Both the position numbers and the translations under genes were made by a program. From Riemerella columbina (lineage in GTDB: Bacteria; Bacteroidota; Bacteroidia; Flavobacteriales; Weeksellaceae), in contig NZ_CP103950.1 of NCBI RefSeq assembly GCF_030517065.1, positions 1,798,001 to 1,862,000 on the forward strand: a stretch of DNA of 64,000 nt, in the 5' to 3' direction. Of this stretch, positions 37,059 to 47,270 are shown in pieces; positions within the stretch are counted from its first letter, which is position 1, and each line of letters begins with the position of its first letter. The notes below the pieces were generated by a model. It was not told the DNA's origin. It did not search any database and saw only the letters and a program-made list of their open reading frames with translations.

Positions 37059-37676
37059 ATGAAAAACAAAAACGACTTCATCAAGGCTCTACTACAGGGT
37101 TTCACTATCCCCTTGAGCCCAAAAGCGCTCAATAAAGCCATTCCTCTCTTTTATTCAAAATTGATGTCGGCAGGAGATTTCATTGTCTCTAATGGCGATT
37201 ATTGCGATTTTATCTTCTACGCTAAAGACTCTGCCACCAGATGCTACACCGAAGATGCAGAAGGCAACGAAACCACAGAATGGATAGAATCTCCCGCTAT
37301 GTTCCTAACCGATCTCAAAACCTTTTTCACCCACGAGAAAAGCCAATGCAACATCCATCTCTACCAAGATTCGGAGGTTATTTGTATCAAAAAGAAAGAT
37401 CTAGACGCCCTATGCGCAGAGTTCCACGAATGGTCTTTAATCCTTAATGATATCCTAAGCAAATATTTATTAAGAACTTATGAAATATTAGACCTCTTTG
37501 TAAGGAATGATGTGGCGGATAATTACCAATTATTTGAGGAAAGGTTTCCCGACTTGCTAAAAATAGTTCCGCTAAAGCACATTGCCTCTAGGCTCAATAT
37601 ATCCCCTGTATCTTTATCTAGGATAAGAAAAAATAATAAAAAAAGTAACAATATAACCGTTTTATTTTCCCTTTAA
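37059..37676 (+). CDS. Crp/Fnr-like regulator
   Basis: 205-residue cytosolic protein with a cyclic-nucleotide-binding-type N-domain (KLMSAGDFIVSNGDYCDFIF at about residue 34; EVICIKKKDLDALCAEFHEW) and a short C-terminal helix-turn-helix (LKHIASRLNISPVSLSRIRK). No Fe-S cysteine set at the N-terminus and no obvious cAMP-pocket Arg, so the signal is unknown, as for many flavobacterial Crp paralogues. Starts 31 bases after the DeoR gene and may be co-transcribed with it. Confidence 0.82.
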   Translation: MKNKNDFIKALLQGFTIPLSPKALNKAIPLFYSKLMSAGDFIVSNGDYCDFIFYAKDSATRCYTEDAEGNETTEWIESPAMFLTDLKTFFTHEKSQCNIHLYQDSEVICIKKKDLDALCAEFHEWSLILNDILSKYLLRTYEILDLFVRNDVADNYQLFEERFPDLLKIVPLKHIASRLNISPVSLSRIRKNNKKSNNITVLFSL

Positions 37677-37721
37677 AAGCTCATAAAACCTGATTATCAT
37701 ACTATAAACCCTCTTTTTTGA

Positions 37722-37737
37722 ATTAACAAATGTTAAT
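37722..37737. promoter_or_regulatory. palindrome in the promoter of the surface-protein gene
   Basis: ATTAACA-AA-TGTTAAT, a perfect 7+7 inverted repeat overlapping the expected -33 region. The -7 box is TATTTTTG (37759-37766). The Crp/Fnr-like gene ends 45 bases before it, so it may be a binding site for that protein or a paralogue. Confidence 0.4.
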
Positions 37738-37808
37738 TTAACACCAAAAGAGTTTGTCTATTTTTGCCCAAAATATTTTCATTTATTTATAATATAAATT
37801 GATTTTGC

Positions 37809-40657
37809 ATGAGAAAAATTTTTCTACTATTGCTGATGCCCTTATTTTACTGGGCGCAGTTCAATCAATCTGTAAGTACCTCGCCAGAGTTTTGTAACGG
37901 CGATGGGAAAGCCAAAGTGAGCATCACCAATACTACTACTGGTGCGACATTAGAGTTTTTAATTTATAAACTCCCCGACTCATCTTCACCTTATAGAACC
38001 ATTAGCGGCAATACAACCACTGGCTCTACCTATGAGTATGAAGAGGTGAACCTCCCTGCTGGAGATTACACTTGGGTAACCAATGAAAACCTTAATGGTA
38101 ATACCACCACCAAGAATACCGCCTTCAAAATATCAAACAATTTTAAACCTTTGGTTTTTTCTTTTGATATCAGTGACAAAAGTTGTGGGCTAACTAATAT
38201 TGTTGTTAATACCACCCAAGGCTCTCCCGCCACCTATACCCTTAATACCACTTCTGGAAGCAATGTGAGACCAGAGCAGACCAGTAATATTTTCAGCAAT
38301 GTGCCTGCAGGGGCTTATAATATTGTTGTAAAAGATGTCTGCGGAAACGCTGTAGCCAAGTCTGTTACACTAGCCGCAGAAACCAATAATTATACATTTA
38401 ATAGAGCTGCAACCAACCAACTAGGCTTTAACTACCTGAGCAGCTGTGATACCTTTAGTCACTCTATTCAAATTAAAAGAAATAACTCTTTAGTGATTCC
38501 TAGTGATAAATTTCCTATCAACATTACCTATGAGATTACAGCGCCCGATGGTAGCGTAACCACAAAAAACTATACTATGAATAACGCGAGCGATAATGGG
38601 ATGGTTGTTACGGATGTTCCTTTCTATTACAACCAAAACTTCTCTATAAAGGCGACTTTAGTAGATCATTGCGGCAATACCTATACACAGACAGATAATA
38701 TTTCTACTGCCACAATGAGGTTAGACTATAGATTGCTTGCAGGAAATTGTGGCGTTTCTTATGTTTCATTCAATCCTTACTATGCTGCTCCTGCTTATAA
38801 AATTACTTTTGAAAGTTATCCTAGTGATTTCAAACCTTGGGAGTATAGTAGTAATTTCCCTAATGGCAGCTATACCGGTACCTTTACCGATGTGCCTTCT
38901 TTTCAACTAGGTAATGCCAATAATGGCCTACCTTCTGGAAATTACACCGTTAAACTTAGTGACGACTGTGGGCATTCTTATACCAGAACCTTTAAAATTA
39001 CATCTGAAACCAAACTTTATGCTGACATACCAAACCAGGGTGTAACACCGAGGGCGGCATCAGATTATCTATTGTTGGGACCAGCAATACCCAAGTAGGA
39101 AACATCACGTCACTAAGTATTATCTCTGGTCCTGCAGCTTACTCTGCTAGCTATCCTGTCAACATTAACCAAGCCATAACCTCAGACGGAAGAGCAAAAG
39201 TAGGCGAACTTCCTGCGGGTACTTATGAGTTTTTAGCAGAAAACAGCTGTGGCGCTGACAAAACCATTACCACAACAATAGCGGGCGCCACCTACAGCAC
39301 CACTAACAAAAAAACTTTCTTATGTGGTAGTTTCAATATTGAGTTTACCCTAACCTCCAATGTATATAACCCTTATATAGACTTAGAATGGTACAACCCA
39401 GCCACTGGCGCTTGGGAAAAAGTAGGTACTGCGACTAGACCTGCTGGTGTTCGGCCTAACTATACAGGTACCATCAGCAATATTACCAAATATGGTAAAT
39501 TCAGAACCTTACTCAGATATGGTTCTTACACCATGGGGGCTGATAAAACTTGTATAGATTTCATGGAAGAATTTGAGGTGCCACCTGGCGGACTTACATT
39601 AAATGATTATTACACGGTAAGCTGTATGGACAACACTTACAACTTGATGTTCGACGCAGCAGGGATACCACCATTAAAATACGAGATTATCGAAAAAGAT
39701 GGTACACCATTCTATAAAGATAATGGCAACGATCCTGTATTTGTCAACCTTGCAGAAGGAACCTATAAAGTAAAATTATCCGACAGCTGTGGGAATTCTA
39801 TTATTGCAAATGTAAAAGTGAACAGAAACAAACTTCCTGTCATTAAGCCAAGCAACCTCTGCGAAGGCGCTAATGGAAAACTATACATAGACGGGCTTAG
39901 CTTTATGAATATAGAATGGTCCAAAGACGGCGTAGTCATTTCACCTAGTGCTACCAACAATAATACACTAACATTCACACCGTACCACTCTGCTACACAC
40001 GCAGGTTTATACGAAGCTAAAATAACCTACCAGCCCAACCCTAACTCTTGTATTAGCAATACCATATCCTTTAACTTGGTAGCAGGTACAGAGAGCAACC
40101 CTAATGCTGGAACAGGACAAACCGTAACGATAGATAAAAACGATGTTACCTCAGGAATTGACTTGTTCTCCTACCTTACTCCTCCTTATGACAACTATGG
40201 TGAATGGGTAGAAGTATCCAACAGCGGTTTATTAGTTGATAACATTTGGTACGCAGAGCTAGCATCTGCCAACACCTACACTTTCAATTATGTAGTGGAT
40301 GGCGCCTGCTCTAACCAAGCCACCGCTACAGTGGTTATTAACCTTATAGGCGCTTGTTATGAAGACCCTACCACCACTGGCACCGTCCTATCGTCTAACC
40401 ATGGTATCACAACTCTTATTAGAGCGGGCGTTAGTCCAGATAACATCACAGGTAATGAATGGCCTATGGTACGCAAAGGCGCTTGGACAGTATTAGAATC
40501 CAACAAAAAAGGATTTGTTCTCACCAGAGTAGCAGACCCTAATACTGCCATAGCTAAACCTAAAGAAGGAATGATCGTGTATGACACTACCCAAAAATGC
40601 CTCAGCATCTATTCTGACGGCTCTTGGAAGTGCTTCAATGTTGCCACTTGTCCTTAA
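37809..40657 (+). pseudogene. large secreted SprB-repeat-like surface protein, frameshifted
   Basis: A signal peptide (MRKIFLLLLMPLFYWAQ) and an adhesin-like body of about 950 residues. The first frame runs to a stop at 39098; coding continues in another frame from about 39032 to 40657. Inserting one A in the run at 39032-39034 joins them. At least five repeats follow the pattern L-x-A/S-G-x-Y ... D-x-C-G-N/H (VPAGAYNIVVKDVCGN, LPSGNYTVKLSDDCGH, LAEGTYKVKLSDSCGN), like SprB-type repeats of T9SS cargo. The C-terminus (GMIVYDTTQKCLSIYSDGSW) is a module shared in looser form with the next gene. No type A sorting domain is seen. Confidence 0.8.
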
Positions 40658-40681
40658 TATTCACATCAAAACAACACAAAA

Positions 40682-41245
40682 ATGAATTATAGAAAATCAA
40701 CTTACATCACGCTGATATTATTTATTTGTAATGCACTTTTTATAAAAGCTCAAGTTATTATAGGAGACCCCAACAAAGTCGCTTATGAGAATGATACAGA
40801 GTCTGTTCTGTTACAGTTTTCCACATCCGAAAATAGAGGTTTAATCTTGCCTTATGTAAGAGAGTACCCTAGCAATATTACAGAAGGCACCATATTATTA
40901 GATGCCAGAGATCCTCAAGGTGCACGCGTAAGATACTATAACGGAGAATGGATTGATCTAAGCCAACAAAGTGCTGACATTACTAGCGCCCTCCAAAACC
41001 AACCCGAATTAGGCGTTGGAGACGCAGACAAGGCAAAAGTGATTATCGGAAACGCTACAACTTCTGCAGATGGTGTCCTTGTTTTAGAATCTCAGACCCA
41101 AGCCATGGTGCTCCCCATGGTTAATGATTATAAGGATATTATCAACCCCTCTCCAGGGATGATGGTTTTCATCAACAAAGCGGGTTCCAAACGCTTAGCA
41201 GTATTTAACGGAAGCAAGTGGAGTTTTTGGAAAGGCAAAGATTAA
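40682..41245 (+). CDS. small secreted protein, companion of the surface protein
   Basis: 187 residues with a signal peptide (NYRKSTYITLILFICNALFI, cut near IKAQ). I do not recognise a named family. Two copies of a short pattern are present (RGLILPYVREYPSNITEGTI and QAMVLPMVNDYKDIINPSPG, each followed by a strand ending in W/K), and the C-terminus GMMVFINKAGSKRLAVFNGS resembles the end of the preceding surface protein. It lies 24 bases after that gene, so the pair is co-transcribed and probably forms one surface structure. Confidence 0.7.
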   Translation: MNYRKSTYITLILFICNALFIKAQVIIGDPNKVAYENDTESVLLQFSTSENRGLILPYVREYPSNITEGTILLDARDPQGARVRYYNGEWIDLSQQSADITSALQNQPELGVGDADKAKVIIGNATTSADGVLVLESQTQAMVLPMVNDYKDIINPSPGMMVFINKAGSKRLAVFNGSKWSFWKGKD

Positions 41246-41252
41246 CGAACAG

Positions 41253-41290
41253 ATGGGCAAAAAATTTACTAAGAAAAAACTTTTGCCCAT
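41253..41290. other. inverted repeat overlapping the rpsL promoter
   Basis: A perfect 10-bp pair, ATGGGCAAAA (41253-41262) and TTTTGCCCAT (41281-41290). No T run follows on the plus strand. The right arm contains the -33 TTTG of the rpsL promoter. Confidence 0.55.
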
Positions 41291-41312
41291 TCAAATAAAA
41301 ATCTTATTTTTG
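41282..41312 (+). promoter_or_regulatory. promoter of the rpsL-rpsG-fusA-rpsJ operon
   Basis: TTTG (41282-41285), 19 bases, TATTTTTG (41305-41312), 33 bases before rpsL: a full consensus Bacteroidota promoter. Confidence 0.8.
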
Positions 41313-41345
41313 CAACTTGAAACTAAAATAAATAAAAGCAATTAA

Positions 41346-41729
41346 ATGCCTACTATTCAACAATTAGTAAGAAAAGGAAGAGCCACACTTGCCAAGAAGA
41401 GCAAATCGGCTGCTTTGGATTCTTGTCCACAGAAAAGAGGGGTATGTACCAGAGTATATACCACTACACCTAAGAAACCTAACTCTGCACTTAGAAAAGT
41501 AGCAAGGGTAAGACTTTCTAACGGTAAAGAAGTAAACGCTTATATCCCGGGCGAAGGACATAACCTCCAAGAGCACTCGATAGTATTGGTAAGAGGCGGA
41601 AGGGTGAAAGACCTACCGGGAGTTCGTTATCACATTGTTCGTGGTGCTTTAGATACCGCTGGCGTAAACGGAAGACTTCAAAGAAGATCTAAATACGGTG
41701 CTAAGCGTCCTAAAGAAGCTAAAAAGTAA
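41346..41729 (+). CDS. rpsL: 30S ribosomal protein S12
   Basis: 127-residue decoding-centre protein. Signature [20 protein letters not shown] and [18 protein letters not shown]; the Lys residues of TPKKPNS and GRVKDLPG, whose changes give streptomycin resistance in other bacteria, are unaltered. First gene of the str-type operon; 25 bases before rpsG. Confidence 0.99.
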   Translation: MPTIQQLVRKGRATLAKKSKSAALDSCPQKRGVCTRVYTTTPKKPNSALRKVARVRLSNGKEVNAYIPGEGHNLQEHSIVLVRGGRVKDLPGVRYHIVRGALDTAGVNGRLQRRSKYGAKRPKEAKK

Positions 41730-41754
41730 TCATTAAATTTTAAGAAACAGAACA

Positions 41755-42231
41755 ATGAGAAAAACAAAAGCAAAAAAAAGACCGTTGTTACCAGATCCTA
41801 AATTTAATGATCAATTGGTAACCAGATTTGTTAACAACCTAATGTTAGACGGTAAAAAGTCTATCGCATTTAGAATTTTTTATGATGCATTAGACATCGT
41901 AGAAACTAAAAAAGGAGACAACGAAAAAACTTCTTTAGAAATTTGGAAAGATGCCTTAACCAATGTAATGCCGCATGTAGAAGTGCGTTCAAGAAGAGTG
42001 GGTGGCGCTAATTTCCAAATCCCTATGCCTATTAGAGCGGACAGAAAAATCTCTATGGCAATGAAGTGGCTCATCAAATACGCTAAAGCAAGAAATGATA
42101 AATCTATGGCGCAAAAATTAGCCGCAGAAATCATCGCCGCAGCAAAAGAAGAAGGTGCCGCTTTCAAAAAGAAAACAGACACTCACAAAATGGCAGAAGC
42201 CAACAAAGCATTCTCACACTTTAGATTTTAA
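41755..42231 (+). CDS. rpsG: 30S ribosomal protein S7
   Basis: 158 residues; binds 16S rRNA 3' domain and helps head assembly. Clear S7 phrases: [55 protein letters not shown]. Six bases before fusA. Confidence 0.99.
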   Translation: MRKTKAKKRPLLPDPKFNDQLVTRFVNNLMLDGKKSIAFRIFYDALDIVETKKGDNEKTSLEIWKDALTNVMPHVEVRSRRVGGANFQIPMPIRADRKISMAMKWLIKYAKARNDKSMAQKLAAEIIAAAKEEGAAFKKKTDTHKMAEANKAFSHFRF

Positions 42232-42237
42232 GAAAAA

Positions 42238-44355
42238 ATGGGAAGAGATCTTAAATACACAAGAAATATTGGTATTGCAGCACACATTGATGCTGGAAAG
42301 ACGACAACCACGGAAAGAATCCTATTCTATACCGGAAAAACTCACAAAATTGGTGAGGTGCACGAAGGTGCTGCCACAATGGACTGGATGGAACAAGAAG
42401 CAGAAAGAGGGATTACCATTACCTCTGCAGCTACCACTTGTAACTGGGTATTCCCAAGACACGATGGTAAGCCAACTGCCGATGCTAAAGATTACCACTT
42501 CAACATCATCGATACACCGGGACACGTGGACTTTACCGTAGAGGTAAACCGCTCCCTTAGAGTATTAGATGGTTTGGTATTCTTATTCTCTGCCGTAGAT
42601 GGTGTAGAGCCTCAGTCCGAAACCAACTGGAGATTGGCTGACAACTACAAAGTAGCCAGAATGGGCTTCGTGAATAAAATGGACAGACAAGGGGCAGACT
42701 TCCTCAATGTGGTAAACCAAGTGAAGGAAATGCTCGGCTCTAACGCTGTTCCAATTGTACTACCAATCGGTGCTGAAGAAGACTTCAAAGGTGTGGTAGA
42801 TTTAATTAAGAACAGAGCAATCATTTGGCATGAAGAAACTCAAGGGGCAACTTTTGATGTAGTCCCTATCCCTGAGGATATGAAAGAAGATGTATTGGCA
42901 TACAGACAAAACTTAGTAGAAGCTGTAGCAGAATACGATGAATCTTTATTAGAAAAATTCTTTGAAGATCCAGACTCTATCACAGAAGATGAAATCAACG
43001 AAGCGCTAAGAAAAGCCACCATTGATCTATCCATCATCCCGATGACTTGTGGTTCTTCATTCAAAAACAAAGGAGTTCAGTTTATGCTGGATGCCGTTTG
43101 TAGATACTTACCTTCTCCGTTAGACAAAGACGATATTAAAGGTACAGACCCTAACACGGACGAAGAAATCACCAGAAAACCAGATGTAAAAGAGCCGTTC
43201 TCTGCATTAGCATTTAAAATCGCTACAGACCCATTCGTGGGAAGATTAGCTTTCTTTAGAGCTTACTCTGGTAGATTAGATGCTGGTTCTTATGTTCTTA
43301 ACACCCGTTCTGGAAACAAAGAAAGAATTTCAAGAATTTACCAAATGCACGCTAACAAGCAAAATCCTGTGGAATACATTGAGGCAGGAGACATCGGTGC
43401 TGCGGTAGGTTTCAAAGATATTAAAACTGGGGATACCCTTTCTGATGAAAAACACCCTATCGTTTTAGAATCTATGATTTTCCCAGATCCTGTAATCGGT
43501 ATTGCCGTAGAACCTAAAACTAAAGCGGACCAAGATAAATTAGGTAATGCCTTAGCCAAGTTGGCAGAAGAGGATCCTACATTCCAAGTGAAAACAGACG
43601 AGGCTTCTGGCCAAACCATTATCTCTGGTATGGGTGAGCTTCACTTAGATATCATTGTAGACCGTTTGAAGAGAGAGTTCAAGGTAGAAGTTAACCAAGG
43701 ACAACCTCAGGTAGAGTACAAAGAAGCGCTTACTGCTACAGCCAGCCATAGAGAAGTTTACAAAAAACAATCTGGTGGTAGAGGTAAATTTGCGGATATT
43801 GTATTTGAAATCGGTCCAGCTGAAGAAGGTAAAGTAGGTTTAGAATTCATCAACGAGATTAAAGGGGGTAACATTCCGAAAGAATTTATTCCTTCCGTAG
43901 AAAAAGGATTCAAAGAAGCGATGAAAAACGGACCTTTAGCAGGATTTGAAGTAGAAGCGATGAAGATTACCCTTAAAGATGGATCTTTCCACGCGGTAGA
44001 CTCTGACCAGCTTTCTTTCGAATTGGCAGCAAAACTCGGTTTCAAAGCCGCTGGTAAAGCCGCAAAAGCCGTGATTATGGAGCCTATTATGAAATTAGAA
44101 GTGGTAACACCTGAGGAATACATGGGGGACATCGTAGGAGACTTGAACCGAAGAAGAGGAACCATCAATGGTATGGACGATAGAAATAACGCTAAAGTAG
44201 TGAAAGCTTTCGTTCCACTTTCTGAAATGTTCGGTTATGTAACCTCTCTTAGAACCCTATCTTCTGGTAGAGCAACTTCTTCTATGGAGTTTGAGAAATA
44301 CGAACCAGCACCACAAAACATTGCTGAAGAAGTTATCGAAAAAGCGAAAGGTTAA
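42238..44355 (+). CDS. fusA: elongation factor G
   Basis: Translocation GTPase, 705 residues, normal length. G1 [19 protein letters not shown], switch [23 protein letters not shown]4 NKMDRQGAD, domain IV tip [19 protein letters not shown] (about residue 635). Nineteen bases before rpsJ. Confidence 0.99.
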   Translation: MGRDLKYTRNIGIAAHIDAGKTTTTERILFYTGKTHKIGEVHEGAATMDWMEQEAERGITITSAATTCNWVFPRHDGKPTADAKDYHFNIIDTPGHVDFTVEVNRSLRVLDGLVFLFSAVDGVEPQSETNWRLADNYKVARMGFVNKMDRQGADFLNVVNQVKEMLGSNAVPIVLPIGAEEDFKGVVDLIKNRAIIWHEETQGATFDVVPIPEDMKEDVLAYRQNLVEAVAEYDESLLEKFFEDPDSITEDEINEALRKATIDLSIIPMTCGSSFKNKGVQFMLDAVCRYLPSPLDKDDIKGTDPNTDEEITRKPDVKEPFSALAFKIATDPFVGRLAFFRAYSGRLDAGSYVLNTRSGNKERISRIYQMHANKQNPVEYIEAGDIGAAVGFKDIKTGDTLSDEKHPIVLESMIFPDPVIGIAVEPKTKADQDKLGNALAKLAEEDPTFQVKTDEASGQTIISGMGELHLDIIVDRLKREFKVEVNQGQPQVEYKEALTATASHREVYKKQSGGRGKFADIVFEIGPAEEGKVGLEFINEIKGGNIPKEFIPSVEKGFKEAMKNGPLAGFEVEAMKITLKDGSFHAVDSDQLSFELAAKLGFKAAGKAAKAVIMEPIMKLEVVTPEEYMGDIVGDLNRRRGTINGMDDRNNAKVVKAFVPLSEMFGYVTSLRTLSSGRATSSMEFEKYEPAPQNIAEEVIEKAKG

Positions 44356-44374
44356 TCTTTAAAATTGAATTAAA

Positions 44375-44680
44375 ATGTCACAAAGAATCAGAATAAAATT
44401 AAAATCTTACGATTACAACTTGGTAGACAAGTCTGCTGAGAAAATCGTAAAAACAGTAAAATCTACTGGTGCTGTAGTGAACGGGCCTATCCCATTGCCT
44501 ACACACAAAAGAATTTTTACCGTGCTAAGATCTCCGCATGTTAACAAGAAAGCAAGAGAACAGTTCCAACTATCTGCACACAAAAGATTGATGGATATCT
44601 ACTCTTCTTCTTCTAAAACAGTAGATGCCCTAATGAAATTAGAGCTTCCAAGCGGTGTAGATGTAGAAATCAAAGTGTGA
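44375..44680 (+). CDS. rpsJ: 30S ribosomal protein S10
   Basis: 101 residues; S10 and NusE of antitermination complexes. [20 protein letters not shown] at the start, [20 protein letters not shown] in the middle and [11 protein letters not shown] at the end. Last gene here: a terminator follows and rplC is not next, although in many Bacteroidota rpsJ leads into rplC-rplD. Confidence 0.99.
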   Translation: MSQRIRIKLKSYDYNLVDKSAEKIVKTVKSTGAVVNGPIPLPTHKRIFTVLRSPHVNKKAREQFQLSAHKRLMDIYSSSSKTVDALMKLELPSGVDVEIKV

Positions 44681-44705
44681 TATTAAACACTTTGCTATGA
44701 TACCC

Positions 44706-44738
44706 AACTCCTCCTTATCATTAAGGGGGAGTTTTTTT
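44706..44738 (+). terminator. terminator after rpsJ
   Basis: 12-bp stem (AACTCCTCCTTA / TAAGGGGGAGTT, one G-T pair) and a 3-base loop, followed by seven T residues. The gap to 44901 otherwise holds a chance ORF and the TATATTCG box. Confidence 0.9.
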
Positions 44739-44876
44739 ATGGGAAATGAGGTGGAGGAAATTTTTGTTAAAAAAATGTATTGCTTTGAAATAGATGAAAC
44801 TAATATCTTTGAAATAAGAGAATTAATAAATAACAGACCAAAAGGCAAACATTACCAATATTTTACTATATTCGTA

Positions 44877-44884
44877 GCGTTAAT
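44877..44884 (+). promoter_or_regulatory. TATATTCG -7-type box before the first GLPGLI gene
   Basis: TAnnTTCG instead of the TAnnTTTG of most other genes here. No TTTG at the normal spacing. It lies 18 bases before the GLPGLI start at 44902. Confidence 0.4.
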
Positions 44885-44901
44885 GTCAACAACCTATTAT
44901 A

Positions 44902-45728
44902 ATGATTAAAAACACCATTTTAAAAGCCCTATCTTTCGTTTTCATCTTCCTATCATTAAGCTTCCAAGCCCAAGATTTAATGGTCTATTATAATGTCAGT
45001 TTTAAAGAAGATTCCCTAGCCGAGCACCTGACTAAAGATGAGGTGGTATTAGATTTATCGCCAAAAGAAACTAAATTCTACTCCTCCGAATACCTAAAAG
45101 TAGATTCTATACGCAGAGCCACCAATCAAACCCAATTTGCCCAACCTGAATTTAATGATAAAATCAAAAGGCAACTCAATAGCCATCATAACGAGGCTTA
45201 TTATACCATTTCCACAGACTATTACCGTTTAGAAACCGATGATGTTCAAAATTGGACACTTCATAACGATACTAAAACCGTTAATGGTATTCTCCTCAGA
45301 AAAGCCACCACCACTTTCGGCAAAAGAAATTGGGAAGCCTGGTTCGCAGAGGAATATCCAATCTCGGAAGGTCCGCATAATTTAGAGGATTGCCAGGGCT
45401 AATCTTTGAGCTGAGAGACACTAAAGACAATTTCATATTTTCCGTCAATAGGATTGTAAATAAAAAAGAAACCGTAGATACAGAATCTTTTTTAGAAACC
45501 GATTATGGTAAAAAAGCCATTCCTATCAATCTAAAAATGTACCGTAAATTGAATTTAGAACACTTTGACAATCCTATAAAAGATGCTCAAGACATCATTA
45601 TTTTAGATGAGCATGGTAATAAAAAAGTTATAGATATGAGAGCACAAGCCAAGAAATATCAAGCTTTCATCAAGAAAAATAACAACCCTATAGACCTTAA
45701 CCTATTGGTTAACTATCCAGACTTATAA
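44902..45728 (+). pseudogene. GLPGLI-family protein 1, frameshifted
   Basis: Secreted GLPGLI-family protein of unknown function. Signal peptide ILKALSFVFIFLSLSFQAQD. The first frame ends at 45402 in a non-family tail (NLEDCQG); from 45387 the next frame reads GLPGLIFELRDTKDNF to 45728. Restoring one G at 45385 (TTAGGAGGATTG in the family versus TTAGAGGATTG here) gives an unbroken protein of about 275 residues ending LNLLVNYPDL. First of the GLPGLI tandem cluster. Could also be a sequencing error. Confidence 0.82.
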
Positions 45729-45738
45729 TTCTGCAAAA

Positions 45739-46470
45739 ATGAAAAATCAATTTGCCTTTATTTTGATGCTTTATACCTTGTTATTCTCGGCGCAAACTTA
45801 CCAATTCAACTACCATTTCACCTTTAAAGAATACCCTTCTAACCGAGAGTATCAGGATCAGGCTAAGGTTTTAACAAAATTAGGTAGCAAAGGAAAATTA
45901 TATGAAGTTTCTTTTGGTCAGGATGATGAAAAGTATACACCCCAAGTTTCAGAAAATATGGTGCTTCCTCGCAGCCAATACCAATACACCCTCTATACTG
46001 AAGATGGCACTTCTTTTCTCATTCACGATTTTATCCAAAAGAAATATTATGATTTAGAAGACCATGTGCATTTAGATTGGCATTTTACATCAGAAACCAA
46101 AATGTTCCAGCAAGTTAAGTTAGAGAAAGCCACCGTTGATTTTAGAGGTCGGCATTATACCGCTTGGTTTCAGAAATCATCAACTTTTAGCGTGGCACCT
46201 TGGAAATTCTCTGGGCTGCCTGGCATTGTCTACGAAATTTATGATGATGAAAATCGCTTCCGTTAGACATTGAATGGATATGCTAAAACCAAAGAGATTA
46301 TGAAAAATCCTTTTAAAACGGTAACCCATTTTGAGCCTTATCAAAAATACCCTAAACTAAGATATGGCTTATCCAAACGGTTAGAGGAAGCCCTAAGCAA
46401 AAATCCAAATCGTACTATTTTTGAGCAACCAAGGGTAGATTTAGAAATAGAATTTGAATGGGAAAACTAA
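45739..46470 (+). pseudogene. GLPGLI-family protein 2, internal stop
   Basis: Signal peptide MKNQFAFILMLYTLLFSAQ, body as in the family, GLPGLI motif as SGLPGIVYEIYDDENRF, then TAG at 46264-46266. The same frame continues TLNGYAKTKEIMKNPFKTV to 46470. One base change removed a codon right after the motif. Total would be 243 residues. Starts 10 bases after gene 1 and overlaps gene 3 by 13 bases. Confidence 0.82.
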
Positions 46471-47270
46471 TTTATTTTTGGCTCTTCTGTTGGCTGGGGT
46501 GCAGTTTTAGCATCGCCCAAAATCTTTGCGTGAACTATGAAGCCTCTATAAAACCCAACCGAAATGATAGTATAAAAGACAACCTCATTTTTTCACTTTG
46601 GATAGATACCCAGAAACAAACTTCCGTTTTTGCATTCAATGATAGCCTGACCCAACAGCCCAAGCAAGATTTATTATTAGATACCTACTCTGATCAAGTT
46701 TTTAAAAATCATCAAGCGGCGCTATTCACCTTGTTCCAACAGATCAATAAGGTTTATTATAAAGTCCCTTTTTCTGCAATGCAAGGCTGGAAGCTCCTCC
46801 CTGAGACCAAAGAAATCAAAGGTTATCTTTGTAAAAAGGCAGAAATCCATTTTGCAGGAAGAGACTACATTACTTGGTTTACAGATGAAATTCCTATCCC
46901 TGATGGACCATATAAATTCGGAGGTTTACCTGGGCTTATTTTAGAAATAACCTCCAAAGATGGCGACTATCACTATACCGTTTCGGAAATTATTCATAAA
47001 AAAGGAAATATTCCCCCTGCCCTCCCCAAAAGCATCAGGATCAACCATGAGCAATTGCTTCAGCTCAAAAAGAACATCATTAAAAATCCGTCTATCGGGT
47101 TGGCACAAAAAATAGCACAAGCCAAAAGTAACAATCAGTCTTTCTCCATCGCTTATAATGGTAAAAATATTGATGAAAATGATCTCCTTAAATCCTACGA
47201 GGAAGAATACCGCAAATTCCTCAACCAGTACAATAACCCTATAGAGAAAGAAGATCTTTGGGTGAAGTGA
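46458..47270 (+). CDS. GLPGLI-family protein 3, intact
   Basis: Secreted protein of 270 residues, family of unknown function in Bacteroidota. Signal peptide LIYFWLFCWLGCSFSIAQN; core KGYLCKKAEIHFAGRDYITW; motif PDGPYKFGGLPGLILEITSK at about residue 150; end NNPIEKEDLWVK. ATG at 46458 overlaps the end of gene 2. Its 3' end and the DNA after it form copy 1 of the long direct repeat. Confidence 0.9.
   Translation: MGKLIYFWLFCWLGCSFSIAQNLCVNYEASIKPNRNDSIKDNLIFSLWIDTQKQTSVFAFNDSLTQQPKQDLLLDTYSDQVFKNHQAALFTLFQQINKVYYKVPFSAMQGWKLLPETKEIKGYLCKKAEIHFAGRDYITWFTDEIPIPDGPYKFGGLPGLILEITSKDGDYHYTVSEIIHKKGNIPPALPKSIRINHEQLLQLKKNIIKNPSIGLAQKIAQAKSNNQSFSIAYNGKNIDENDLLKSYEEEYRKFLNQYNNPIEKEDLWVK

Noticed and set aside
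42238-44355. Missing tuf after fusA as an anomaly
   Set aside because: In Bacteroidota tuf is usually elsewhere, so its absence is ordinary.
44697-44909. Open frame between rpsJ and GLPGLI gene 1
   Set aside because: Starts in the terminator and has no recognisable features; AT-rich chance frame.
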